A stretch of 34,303 nt of DNA from Limnohabitans sp. (lineage in GTDB: Bacteria; Pseudomonadota; Gammaproteobacteria; Burkholderiales; Burkholderiaceae_C). Where the stretch lies: assembly GCF_017848645.1 (NCBI RefSeq), contig NZ_JAFEIF010000050.1, positions 1 through 34,303 on the forward strand. Reading direction: 5' to 3'. The notes under the pieces are model-generated. The model made no database searches. It had not been told where the DNA came from and was given only the letters and a program-made list of their open reading frames with translations. Shown one piece after another: positions 23,971-31,667 of the stretch; positions within the stretch are counted from its first letter, which is position 1; each line of letters begins with the position of its first letter. Position numbers and translations under genes: made by a program.

Positions 23971-24876
23971 TTACGTGGCCTGCAACCATTCCTGATGCAA
24001 TTTGTCGACCCTTTGCCCCACTGTCTGCACCGCACCTACGCCAGCCACGCCTTGACCTGCACTCCACGCGGTTTTCCAACTGGCCAAATCGCTCGAACCC
24101 TTGGGCAGCAAACTGCCATCGGCTTGCATGATGCCTTGTGCCAGCAGGGACGATTTCAAAAAGTTGGCAGGAATGCCCGTCACCGCATCGGTCTTCACAA
24201 TGTCGTCGGCACCCGCAGTTGCCAAAGCCTCTTTGTACTCATGCGACGCCATGCTTTCGGGCGTCGCAATGAATGGCGTGCCAACGTAGGCCATGTCAGC
24301 ACCCGCCACTTGAATGGCCCTGACTTGCCGCCCGGTACTCAAACAACCTGCAACGGCCAAAGGGCCCGACCAAAAGCCACGCACCTCCTCAATGAAGGCA
24401 AAGGGGTTGATCCAGCCCGTATTGCCGCCTGCGCCAGCCGTCAAAAGGACCAGCATGTCAACGCCCGCCGCTATCGCTTTTCTGGCATGCCGGACAGTGG
24501 CCACATCCGCCAACACCTGACCGCCGTAGGCATGAACGCGCTCAACCACATTGACGGGCGAACCCACCGACGTGATGACCCAAGGGACGCGGTGGTTGAT
24601 CACGATGTCCAGATCGTCATCCCGCCTCACATTGGAAGGGTGCAGGATCAGGTTGGCCGCAAAAAGCCCACGCGCGCCTTGAGTTCGGTCTTTGATTTCG
24701 GCCATCCACGCATCCAGCAAAGCTGGCGTTCGGGCATTGAGCGTTGGAAACGCGCCCACAACCCCTGCGTTGGCCGCTGCCACCACCAGCTCGACACCGC
24801 TGACCAAAAACATGGGCGCGGCAATCACGGGAACCTTGAATGAAGAAAGCGCTTTTGTTTCCATACTGACCGACAT
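23971..24876 (-). CDS. Nitronate monooxygenase-like flavoprotein with altered active site
   Basis: The 301-residue protein has the TIM-barrel FMN fold of the nitronate monooxygenase/2-nitropropane dioxygenase family, with IAAPMFLVSGVEL near the N-terminus, the AGAGG phosphate segment (147-151) and VAGADMAYVGTPF (about 190-202). In the AGAGG-x-TGW segment the position normally taken by the catalytic His (GGHTG) is Asn152 (AAT, codon 24423-24421). It may therefore not oxidise nitronates; enoyl-reductase (FabK-like) or dehydrogenase chemistry on a CoA ester is an alternative. The start at 24876 or 24864 is uncertain since neither has a ribosome site. It is convergent with the first synthetase and divergent from the second, next to a strong palindrome. 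Confidence 0.88.
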   Translation of the reverse strand: MSVSMETKALSSFKVPVIAAPMFLVSGVELVVAAANAGVVGAFPTLNARTPALLDAWMAEIKDRTQGARGLFAANLILHPSNVRRDDDLDIVINHRVPWVITSVGSPVNVVERVHAYGGQVLADVATVRHARKAIAAGVDMLVLLTAGAGGNTGWINPFAFIEEVRGFWSGPLAVAGCLSTGRQVRAIQVAGADMAYVGTPFIATPESMASHEYKEALATAGADDIVKTDAVTGIPANFLKSSLLAQGIMQADGSLLPKGSSDLASWKTAWSAGQGVAGVGAVQTVGQRVDKLHQEWLQAT

Positions 24877-24896
24877 AAAGTTTCAAAGAGAAGGTC

Positions 24897-24923
24897 CTTG
24901 AAACACTGATGCAGTGTTTCAAG
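24897..24923. promoter_or_regulatory. Perfect 12-bp-arm palindrome between divergent genes (candidate operator)
   Basis: The left arm CTTGAAACACTG (24897-24908) and right arm CAGTGTTTCAAG (24912-24923) are exact reverse complements around ATG. It lies between the divergent NMO-like gene and the second synthetase gene, 20-60 nt from both starts. It is not followed by T-tracts, so an operator for a dimeric regulator is more likely than a terminator. Confidence 0.7.
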
Positions 24924-24958
24924 CTGACAAGTCACCTGCCAATACCAGCCAAATTACC

Positions 24959-26542
24959 ATGAATTCACCGAAGGAGAAAACCTTGTTATCCCTTGACCAT
25001 GCAGAGATCACGATACCTGACATATTCAGCAGCCACGGAAAGTTTCGCAAACACCAGGAAGCTGTGGTGTGCGGTTCAGTCAGACGCACTTGGGGGGATT
25101 TCAATGACAACATGAACCGCGTTGCCAACGCACTTTTGGCCTCTGGCGCATCGCGAGGTGACCGGGTTGTGGTCATGATGGGCAACTCGGTGGAAATCCT
25201 CGAGGTCATGTTCGGCATTGTCAAAGCAGGCTGCTGTGTGGTCCCGCTTTCGGGATTGCTCACAGGTCAACAACTGGCTTCCTTGATCAACGATTGCGGG
25301 GCCACACAGGCATTTGCAACCCCGGACTTCATAGAACGTCTGCGCCCATTTCAAGATGAAGTCTTGCATCTCAACGCCAGCCATCGCTACGTTGTGCACG
25401 GTCAAGTCCAAGGCTGGACCGATTACCAAGCATTGACACAAGGCCAGTCCACGGGCACTCCGAATGTGGTCTACCGCTCTGAAGATGCCTTCAACATCAT
25501 CTACAGCTCAGGCACAACCGGCCTGCCTAAAGGCATCCTGCAAAGTCACCGCGCCAGAGTGCATTGGGCCATTTCCAATGCCCTGGAAATGCGCTTCAGC
25601 GACCGCAGCCGGGCCTTGACCACCACGTCCCTTTATTCCAACGGAACATGGCTCATGATGCTGCCCGTTCTGTTCAGCGGTGGCACCTGCGTGGTCATGC
25701 CGGCTTTTGATCCCATGGCATTTTCAAAGTTGGTGAAGGAAGAAAAAATCACCCACACCTTCATGGTTCCTGCTCAGTTCATTGCACTGCTGCAAACCGA
25801 TATGGACTCGCATGATCTGAGCACCCTGGAAGTGATTCTGTGTGCGGGCTCTCCACTCAGACGTGAAACCAAGCGCCAGGTCATCGAACGCATGGGTGAC
25901 AAACTCATTGAACTCTATGGCTTCAGCGAAGGCTTCGCCACCATGCTCAAGCCGGGTGCGCCTGCCGACAAATTTGACACCGTGGGCATCCCCGTCCTGG
26001 GGTTCGAAGTGCGCATTCTGGATGAATCGGGTCAAGTTCTTGGCCCCGGAGAAATTGGTGAGATCGCCGGTTACGGACCAGGAATGATGTCGTGCTACCA
26101 CGGCAAAGCTGCAGAAACAGCAGCGCTCATTTGGCAGGATGAAAGAGGGCGAACCTTCATTCGCTCGGGCGACATCGGACGCCAGGACAAAGAGGGCTAC
26201 CTTACTCTGGTTGACCGCAAGAAAGACATGATCATTTCTGGCGGGTTCAATGTTTTCCCCGCAGACCTGGAAGAAATCCTGGGCCAACACGCCGACGTCC
26301 TGGATGCCACGGTCATTGGCGTGCCGCATGAACGCTGGGGAGAGACGCCCTTGGCACTGGTCATCCTCAGGCCTGGGGCTGCATTTGACTCAGCATCCAT
26401 GCTGACCTGGTGCAACGAGCGCTTGGCCAAACACCAAAGACTCTCCAACATCGAAACGAGACAAGACTTCCCGCGCAACGCCCTGGGCAAGGTCTTGAAA
26501 CGCATCTTGCGAGAGCCCTACTGGGTGAATGCCCAAACCTGA
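24959..26542 (+). CDS. Acyl-CoA synthetase, AMP-binding (second copy)
   Basis: The 527-residue enzyme has the P-loop motif YSSGTTGLPKG, GFSEG for the A5 position, the A8 hinge VDRKKDMIISGGFNVFP, and the C-terminal NALGKVLKR with the catalytic Lys. It activates a carboxylic acid to an acyl-CoA. The start is uncertain. The ATG at 24959 has no ribosome site, while a TTG at 24983 has a strong AAGGAG 6 nt upstream and gives 519 residues; a GTG at 24914 would fall inside the palindrome. The TTG may be the true start. It is divergent from the NMO-like gene and 69 nt upstream of the TetR gene. It could activate the hydroxylated or ring-opened intermediate rather than the imported acid. Confidence 0.92.
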   Translation: MNSPKEKTLLSLDHAEITIPDIFSSHGKFRKHQEAVVCGSVRRTWGDFNDNMNRVANALLASGASRGDRVVVMMGNSVEILEVMFGIVKAGCCVVPLSGLLTGQQLASLINDCGATQAFATPDFIERLRPFQDEVLHLNASHRYVVHGQVQGWTDYQALTQGQSTGTPNVVYRSEDAFNIIYSSGTTGLPKGILQSHRARVHWAISNALEMRFSDRSRALTTTSLYSNGTWLMMLPVLFSGGTCVVMPAFDPMAFSKLVKEEKITHTFMVPAQFIALLQTDMDSHDLSTLEVILCAGSPLRRETKRQVIERMGDKLIELYGFSEGFATMLKPGAPADKFDTVGIPVLGFEVRILDESGQVLGPGEIGEIAGYGPGMMSCYHGKAAETAALIWQDERGRTFIRSGDIGRQDKEGYLTLVDRKKDMIISGGFNVFPADLEEILGQHADVLDATVIGVPHERWGETPLALVILRPGAAFDSASMLTWCNERLAKHQRLSNIETRQDFPRNALGKVLKRILREPYWVNAQT

Positions 26543-26590
26543 AGATGCATCCAGCCTCAAGGGACACCGAATTTAGCGTTTAACATCCTG

Positions 26591-26597
26591 ACCAAAC
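26591..26597. promoter_or_regulatory. ACCAAAC half-site before the TetR gene
   Basis: The left arm of the shared operator (ACCAAAC) recurs 15 nt upstream of the TetR-family start codon, but no matching right arm follows. Weak autoregulation or chance are both possible. Confidence 0.25.
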
Positions 26598-26611
26598 TTG
26601 TGCCCATCGAG

Positions 26612-27274
26612 ATGAAAACCACAACCCAACCCAGCCCCAAAGCCAAAAAGACCTCGCCCAGTGTCAGCGTGACCCAAGCGAAGACCAAAGACACGGCTGA
26701 GGGGGCCATCGGTGACAGAAGGGCCGAGTTGATTGAGAAAGCCGCGCAATTGTTTGGTGAGCGGGGGTATGCCAACACATCCATGCGGGATATATCGGCT
26801 GCATTTGGCATTTTGCATGGATCGATTTACCACCACTTTGGATCCAAGGAAGAACTGTTCATCACCGTCTACGCCTCTGGGGTGGATCGGTTCGTCAACG
26901 ACGTCGAAAAAGCCATCGAGCCCCTGACCGACCCTTGGCAAAGGCTTGAAGCGGCGTGCATTGCGCACCTGGAGGCCTTGCTCATGCGGGAAAGCCCCGC
27001 CGCCACAGTTCTGGCCGATTGGTCCGCCAATTACTCAGACAGCATGCGCACTGCACTGGTGGCAGAGCGCGACAAGTACGAAAAAGTGTTTTCCAAGCTC
27101 ACTGATGCCGTTGACTTGCCCGCAGGCATCAAAAGGCGCTATTTCCGCTTGGGCCTTCTGGGTGCACTCAATGGCGCACTCATGTGGTACCAACCGGGTG
27201 GTGACTCACCGGCCACCGTTGCCAAGCATCTTTTTTCTCTGTTCAGGAAAAGCGCAGAGACCGGCCGCCCTTGA
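26612..27274 (+). CDS. TetR-family transcriptional regulator
   Basis: The 220-residue protein has a disordered N-terminal Lys/Thr-rich tail (1-35). A TetR helix-turn-helix domain follows (about 38-85, TSMRDISAAFGILHGSIYHHFGSKEELF), then an all-helical ligand domain. TetR repressors in catabolic clusters often respond to acyl-CoA intermediates. Here it lies at the centre of the cluster, after the second synthetase on the same strand and convergent with the thiolase. It is the only regulator in the 14-kb cluster, so it is the natural candidate for the repeated ACCAAAC operator. Start alternatives are GTG 26600 and ATG 26612; neither has a strong ribosome site. Confidence 0.93.
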   Translation: MKTTTQPSPKAKKTSPSVSVTQAKTKDTAEGAIGDRRAELIEKAAQLFGERGYANTSMRDISAAFGILHGSIYHHFGSKEELFITVYASGVDRFVNDVEKAIEPLTDPWQRLEAACIAHLEALLMRESPAATVLADWSANYSDSMRTALVAERDKYEKVFSKLTDAVDLPAGIKRRYFRLGLLGALNGALMWYQPGGDSPATVAKHLFSLFRKSAETGRP

Positions 27275-27304
27275 ACTCAGCGCTAACCATCCGCCAAGCA
27301 GGAA

Positions 27305-28561
27305 TCAGTTTTGGCGCTGGAGAATGGTGATGGAACAAGCGGCTTCATCAAAGCCGATCACCCCACCGCCATTTTCTGCCAATGCAATGTGGGCACCTTC
27401 AGATTGCCTGCTGCCAGCCTCACCCCGCAATTGGGTGACCAACTCGTAAATCATGGACAGGCCTGTCGCGCCGACCGGGTGCCCTTTGGACACCAGCCCT
27501 CCCGACAAATTGATGGGCAAGTCGCCCCCCAAAGAAGTGGCACCGCTGGCCACATAAGCGCCGCCCTGACCCACTTCGCAAAACCCCAGCATTTCAGCCT
27601 GGTAAATCTCACAAAACGAAGTCGCGTCATGCACCTCGGCAATGTCAATGTCCGACGGCTTCAGACCCGCTTTCGCATACGCCTTTTTGGCGGCCACATG
27701 TGACAGACCCGGCTCGGCCAGGTCGCGGTACTTGCCACCCGTCAACACGCTGGCACTGACCGCAATGGCCCGCTCCTGAACGCGCTTGGGCAATTCACGC
27801 AAAAAACGCTCCGAGCAAAGCAAAGCCGCAGCAGCCCCATCACCCACGGGCGAACACATGGCGCGGGTCAGGGGCCAACTGATCTCCCGATCATTGAGCA
27901 CCTCCTCTGGCGTGATGGTGAACCGGTACTGCGCATTCGGGTTCAAAGCCCCCATGGCGTGGTTTTTCGAGGACGCATAGGCGATCTGCTCTCGCGTCGT
28001 GCCGAAAGTTTTCATGTGATACGCCGCCTGCATGGCATAGGTGTCCATGAACAAGGTCCCACCCCCGCTGTTGGTCACAAACGGTTTGCCCGATTGCTCG
28101 CCTGCCTTGCGGTAATACGCCTCCCACTCGTGCGGATCAAGCTGGTCAATCCCGCCTTGAAAAATTTCCATGGTGCGCTCAGGATCGCCCGGGAAAAATG
28201 TTTTTTCCACACCCATGGCCAGCGACAACTCACACTCGCCGCTCAGAATGTCTTTGTAAGCCCCATGAAACGCCATGGAGGCCGTCGCACAACCGCCTTC
28301 GACGTTGATGAGCGGCACCCGTTCCGGAAAAATGCCTTCACGCACCAAGGGGGTAAAACACACCTGACCACGGATATTGCGTTGCCCAAAGGTGCCCATG
28401 CCGCAATTGCCAAACCAGGCTTGCTCAATTTGATGAGCGACATCGGCACCCGTGTCAGCGAGCAGCCCCATGAAGGCATCTCGGGTGAGGTCTTTGAATG
28501 TTTTGTCTGCCTGCTTGCCAAAGGGCGTGCACGAAACACCAATCACATAAACATCGCTCAT
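27305..28561 (-). CDS. Thiolase, SCP-x/acetyl-CoA acetyltransferase-like type
   Basis: The 418-residue protein has the thiolase motifs VEGGCATAS with acyl-accepting Cys91, EVHDATSF with the His typical of SCP-x-type thiolases, SKGHPVGATG, and LAENGGGV in place of the C-terminal Cys motif of classical thiolases. Enzymes of this branch cleave 3-oxoacyl-CoA esters, often branched or sterol side-chain substrates. GGAG 7 nt before the ATG at 28561 fixes the start. It is the last gene of the SDR-reductase-P450-thiolase operon (26 nt after the P450) and converges with the TetR gene. It probably performs the final carbon-carbon cleavage of the pathway. Confidence 0.92.
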   Translation of the reverse strand: MSDVYVIGVSCTPFGKQADKTFKDLTRDAFMGLLADTGADVAHQIEQAWFGNCGMGTFGQRNIRGQVCFTPLVREGIFPERVPLINVEGGCATASMAFHGAYKDILSGECELSLAMGVEKTFFPGDPERTMEIFQGGIDQLDPHEWEAYYRKAGEQSGKPFVTNSGGGTLFMDTYAMQAAYHMKTFGTTREQIAYASSKNHAMGALNPNAQYRFTITPEEVLNDREISWPLTRAMCSPVGDGAAAALLCSERFLRELPKRVQERAIAVSASVLTGGKYRDLAEPGLSHVAAKKAYAKAGLKPSDIDIAEVHDATSFCEIYQAEMLGFCEVGQGGAYVASGATSLGGDLPINLSGGLVSKGHPVGATGLSMIYELVTQLRGEAGSRQSEGAHIALAENGGGVIGFDEAACSITILQRQN

Positions 28562-28587
28562 GAGGAAGCTCCAGAGTTCGAATTTGC

Positions 28588-29802
28588 TTAACTGAGAACC
28601 AAGGGCAGCTGCGTGGGGCCGCGCATCACCAAGGCATCCAACCACTTCACCTCGCCTTGCCCAAAGCGCATGGCCGGGTATTGGGCGACAAGAGAGCCAA
28701 TGCACACCTTGGCCTCCAACCTGGCCAAAGGAGCGCCAAGACAAAAATGAAGGCCTTGGCCAAAGGTCAAATGGCGATTGGGGCTGCGATCCAGAATCAA
28801 CTCATGCGGCCGATCGAATCGACGCGGGTCTCTGTTGGCCGCATTGATCATTGCAAACACCCGATCACCCGCCATCAATTTTTTGCCATGCAGCTCATGA
28901 TCAACCGCAGCCACTCGCGCAATGCTGTTGCTGGGCCCGTCGTAGCGCAGAAACTCCTCAACGGCCGAATCAATCAGCGATGGATTTTCAAACAATTTTT
29001 GCTTTTGCTCGGGGTGCTGGATCAGCGCCACCACGGCACTGCCCAGCAAGCTGGTTGTCGTTTCATGCCCACCAAACAAGACGAGCATGCACATGGCCAC
29101 CAACTCATCCTCGCTCAATGCGCCATTCGCATCCGTGGCGGTCACCATGGCCGTGATGACATCGTCGCCAGGCGAGCTGCGTCTTTGAGAAATCACATCG
29201 CGGAAATAAGCAGACATGCGATCGGCACCATCTCTGGCTTTTTTGTATTTGTCTTCTTCCGTGCGCGATGTGCCGATGAACAAGCGCAAATCATCGGACC
29301 ACTGCTTGATTTCCGCAAAGTCCTCACGCGGCAAACCCATCATGCCCAAAATGACGTAGGCGGGCAGCAGCACCGCGACTTTCTCCACAAAATCCACCTC
29401 ACGCGATGGATCCATGCCTTCCAGCAATTGCTCCACCGTCTTTTGGATGGCGACTTCCCGCGACTGAATCAACTGAAGCGAGAAGACCACATTCATCATC
29501 TTGCGAAGCCGGGTGTGTTCAGGCGGCGCCTTGAACACCAACCACTCATTGAGGTAGCGCATCACACCCGAAAGAATGTCACGCCGCTCGTCTTTCAAGG
29601 CCTCGTAAAAAGGCCGCAAACGGTCAGACGACATGTTGGACGACATCGCCACCTGCCGGACATCGTCGTAACGCGTGATGATCCAGCTCTTGATCGCCGG
29701 ACTCCAGTGCACCGGATCCCTCTCCTGCAAAGCCTCATAAAAGGGAAAGGGGTTGGTTCTGATCGCATCGTTCGATGGATCATAGACAAGCGGTTCATTC
29801 AT
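28588..29802 (-). CDS. Cytochrome P450
   Basis: The 404-residue soluble bacterial P450 is complete. It has the oxygen-binding I-helix motif GGHETT (244-249), the ExxR pair (Glu283, Arg286), and the heme-thiolate loop FGQGLHFCLG with axial Cys354. It inserts one oxygen atom into a substrate using two electrons. The ATG at 29802 overlaps the stop codon of the ferredoxin-reductase gene by 4 nt (ATGA), strongly suggesting that reductase is its electron donor; no separate ferredoxin gene is near. Together with the CoA ligases it likely hydroxylates a terpenoid, alicyclic or other hydrophobic acid or its CoA ester. The substrate is unknown. Confidence 0.95.
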   Translation of the reverse strand: MNEPLVYDPSNDAIRTNPFPFYEALQERDPVHWSPAIKSWIITRYDDVRQVAMSSNMSSDRLRPFYEALKDERRDILSGVMRYLNEWLVFKAPPEHTRLRKMMNVVFSLQLIQSREVAIQKTVEQLLEGMDPSREVDFVEKVAVLLPAYVILGMMGLPREDFAEIKQWSDDLRLFIGTSRTEEDKYKKARDGADRMSAYFRDVISQRRSSPGDDVITAMVTATDANGALSEDELVAMCMLVLFGGHETTTSLLGSAVVALIQHPEQKQKLFENPSLIDSAVEEFLRYDGPSNSIARVAAVDHELHGKKLMAGDRVFAMINAANRDPRRFDRPHELILDRSPNRHLTFGQGLHFCLGAPLARLEAKVCIGSLVAQYPAMRFGQGEVKWLDALVMRGPTQLPLVLS

Positions 29803-30788
29803 AAATCCAGCACCAGACAAGGCGTTAAGGAACGAGAGCAGCAGGGCGTGAAGGCATCGTTTCTTTCATGCTCCTCGGGCAACATGAAATGATCCCGGTG
29901 ATCTGGAATGCCCTCCAGCACTGGCGTCAAACATGAACCGCAATGCCCCTGCTCACAAGAAACCAGCACCTCAATGCCAGCTGCTGAAAGTGCCTGGACA
30001 GCCGTTTGACCCACCGGCACCTCCACCATGGCACCTGTTGATTGAATTTTGATGGTGAATACCTGATCCATAAGAACAGATCCTCCTGAAGCTGGCTGCG
30101 AAGATCCGCCAAAAAGTTCTTTTCTGATGTTGGCTTCCTGCAAGCCCACCTGTTTGGCGGCACCGATCACCGCATTCATGAAACCTGCCGGGCCGCAGGT
30201 ATAGAGCAAAGCCTGGGCATCAGCCTTGGAGAAAATGCGATCCACACTCCCCGCAACCTCGTCATCAAATGAAAAAGTCACGCTGCCAGCGTAGCTGGAT
30301 GCCTTGAGCTCCTCGACGAAAGCAGCACTGTCGTGGCTTCGGGCATGGTAGTGAAGACGAAAATTTCTTTTTTGGGCGCTCAGTGTTTCGGCCATGGCCA
30401 AGATGGGCGTGATGCCAATGCCCCCTGCGACCAGCACAACAGGGCGATCATCCGATTGCAAGCCAAACAGGTTGCGGGGACCACGGACCTGCAGTGTTTG
30501 GCCCGCCTTGATTTTTTCGTGGATGTTCAGCGAAGCACCGCTGCCCTGGGCATCACCCAGAACCGCAATGCGCCAATTCTTCTCGCCGTGACGACCGCAC
30601 AAGGAATACTGCCTGACCACCTCATGACCCGTGCGATCGGTCGCCTTGATGTCGATGTGCGAACCAGCTTCCCAACCGGGAAGCTCCGCGCCGTCAAGAC
30701 TTGAAAGCTCAGCGACCAACACGTTGGCACCCTGAATCGACCAATTCACCACCGCCAATTCGGTAAAGCTTGCCGATGATATATTCAT
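29799..30788 (-). CDS. [2Fe-2S] flavoreductase, phthalate-dioxygenase-reductase type
   Basis: The 329-residue protein has the order FMN domain (RQYS, 59-62), NAD(P)H domain (AGGIGITP, 121-128, and CGPAGFM, 198-204) and C-terminal plant-type [2Fe-2S] domain (Cys278, Cys283, Cys286, and one of Cys316/317). This is the layout of VanB and phthalate dioxygenase reductases, and of the reductase part of fused P450-PFOR enzymes. It passes electrons from NAD(P)H through flavin to the iron-sulfur centre. The ATG at 30788 overlaps the SDR stop and its own stop overlaps the P450 start, each by 4 nt, so it is a stoichiometric partner for the P450. Confidence 0.93.
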   Translation of the reverse strand: MNISSASFTELAVVNWSIQGANVLVAELSSLDGAELPGWEAGSHIDIKATDRTGHEVVRQYSLCGRHGEKNWRIAVLGDAQGSGASLNIHEKIKAGQTLQVRGPRNLFGLQSDDRPVVLVAGGIGITPILAMAETLSAQKRNFRLHYHARSHDSAAFVEELKASSYAGSVTFSFDDEVAGSVDRIFSKADAQALLYTCGPAGFMNAVIGAAKQVGLQEANIRKELFGGSSQPASGGSVLMDQVFTIKIQSTGAMVEVPVGQTAVQALSAAGIEVLVSCEQGHCGSCLTPVLEGIPDHRDHFMLPEEHERNDAFTPCCSRSLTPCLVLDL

Positions 30789-31534
30789 AGCGGGGGCATC
30801 CTGAGGCCACCATCGAGTCGAATGGTTTCGCCATTGACCATGGGGTTGGTGGCGACCGCCATCACGAACTCGGCAAACTCCTCTGGCCTGCCGGGGCGCT
30901 TGGGCCAGGCAGCGTTTTGCAACAAGCCATCGAGCACGTCCTGCGAGACATGGGCCTCCACCATGGGCGTCATGAAAACGCCCGGGCAAATGGTGACCAC
31001 GCGGATCGCGTGCTTACCCAACTCCCTGGCCAGCGGCAAAGTCATGCCAGCCACAGCCGCTTTGGAAGCCGAATACGCCGCCTGTCCCACCTGACCGTCA
31101 AATGCAGCGATCGACGAGATGTTGATGATCACCCCCCTTTGACCGTTTTCCGTCAAAGGCAGTTCGATCAACTGTTCGGCGGCCAGGCGCAGCACATTGA
31201 AGGTGCCCATCACATTCACCTCCATGACTTCGCGAAAAAGCTCCAGGGTATGGACCCCTTTGCGGCCCAACAATCGGGCGTTTTTGCCAACCCCCGCGCA
31301 GTTCACGATCAACCTGGCCACCCCAAATTGTTCGGCCGACTCGCTCAAAGCCTTCTTCACTTCAGCTTCCGAAGTGACATCACACATCACATACCGAACG
31401 GATGGATGGGGTGGGCCTTCCTGCCGGTCCAAAACCGTCACCTTCACGCCGCTGGCGCTCAGCTTGCTGACCAAGGCTTGGCCAAGACCCGATGCGCCAC
31501 CCGTCACCACTGCGGTATTGATTAACTCATTCAT
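30785..31534 (-). CDS. SDR-family oxidoreductase, probable 3-hydroxyacyl-CoA dehydrogenase
   Basis: The 249-residue protein has the short-chain dehydrogenase motifs TGGASGLG (cofactor loop, 11-18), NCAG (78-81), NISS with catalytic Ser, and YSASK (Tyr154, Lys158). The Asp in VTVLDRQ after the second strand favours NAD. The region ICPGVFMTPM and overall pattern resemble type II 3-hydroxyacyl-CoA dehydrogenases (HSD10-like), which fit the third step of beta-oxidation; other alcohol oxidations are possible. The ATG at 31534 is preferred over an earlier in-frame start (31570) because the fold begins directly after it. It is the first gene of the four-gene operon, with the following reductase overlapping its stop. 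Confidence 0.92.
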   Translation of the reverse strand: MNELINTAVVTGGASGLGQALVSKLSASGVKVTVLDRQEGPPHPSVRYVMCDVTSEAEVKKALSESAEQFGVARLIVNCAGVGKNARLLGRKGVHTLELFREVMEVNVMGTFNVLRLAAEQLIELPLTENGQRGVIINISSIAAFDGQVGQAAYSASKAAVAGMTLPLARELGKHAIRVVTICPGVFMTPMVEAHVSQDVLDGLLQNAAWPKRPGRPEEFAEFVMAVATNPMVNGETIRLDGGLRMPPL

Positions 31535-31561
31535 GCTGGTAAGCTTAGCAGAATGACAGTT

Positions 31562-31579
31562 ACCAAACAAGTGGTTGGT
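31562..31579. promoter_or_regulatory. Inverted repeat ACCAAAC-N4-GGTTGGT in the divergent SDR/hydratase promoter
   Basis: ACCAAAC and GGTTGGT are complementary at 6 of 7 positions around AAGT, 28 nt upstream of the SDR operon start and about 90 nt upstream of the divergent hydratase start. It matches the element in the dctP promoter at 19426-19443, including spacing, and could control both divergent units. Confidence 0.5.
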
Positions 31580-31667
31580 TGGCAGATTTCCGCAAACATT
31601 TTTGAGTCGCCATCAGCCCCCTTGCCAATACTTTTGAATCACCGTTGACACCGACTGGAGCACCTGC

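Noticed and set aside
23926..24843. Plus-strand frame continuing after the first CoA ligase
   Set aside because: It is antisense to the NMO-like gene, whose motifs are clear; the composition is shadow-like.
28657..29892. 411-codon plus-strand frame opposite the P450 gene
   Set aside because: It is rich in His/Arg/Gln with no motif, and it is antisense to a complete P450.
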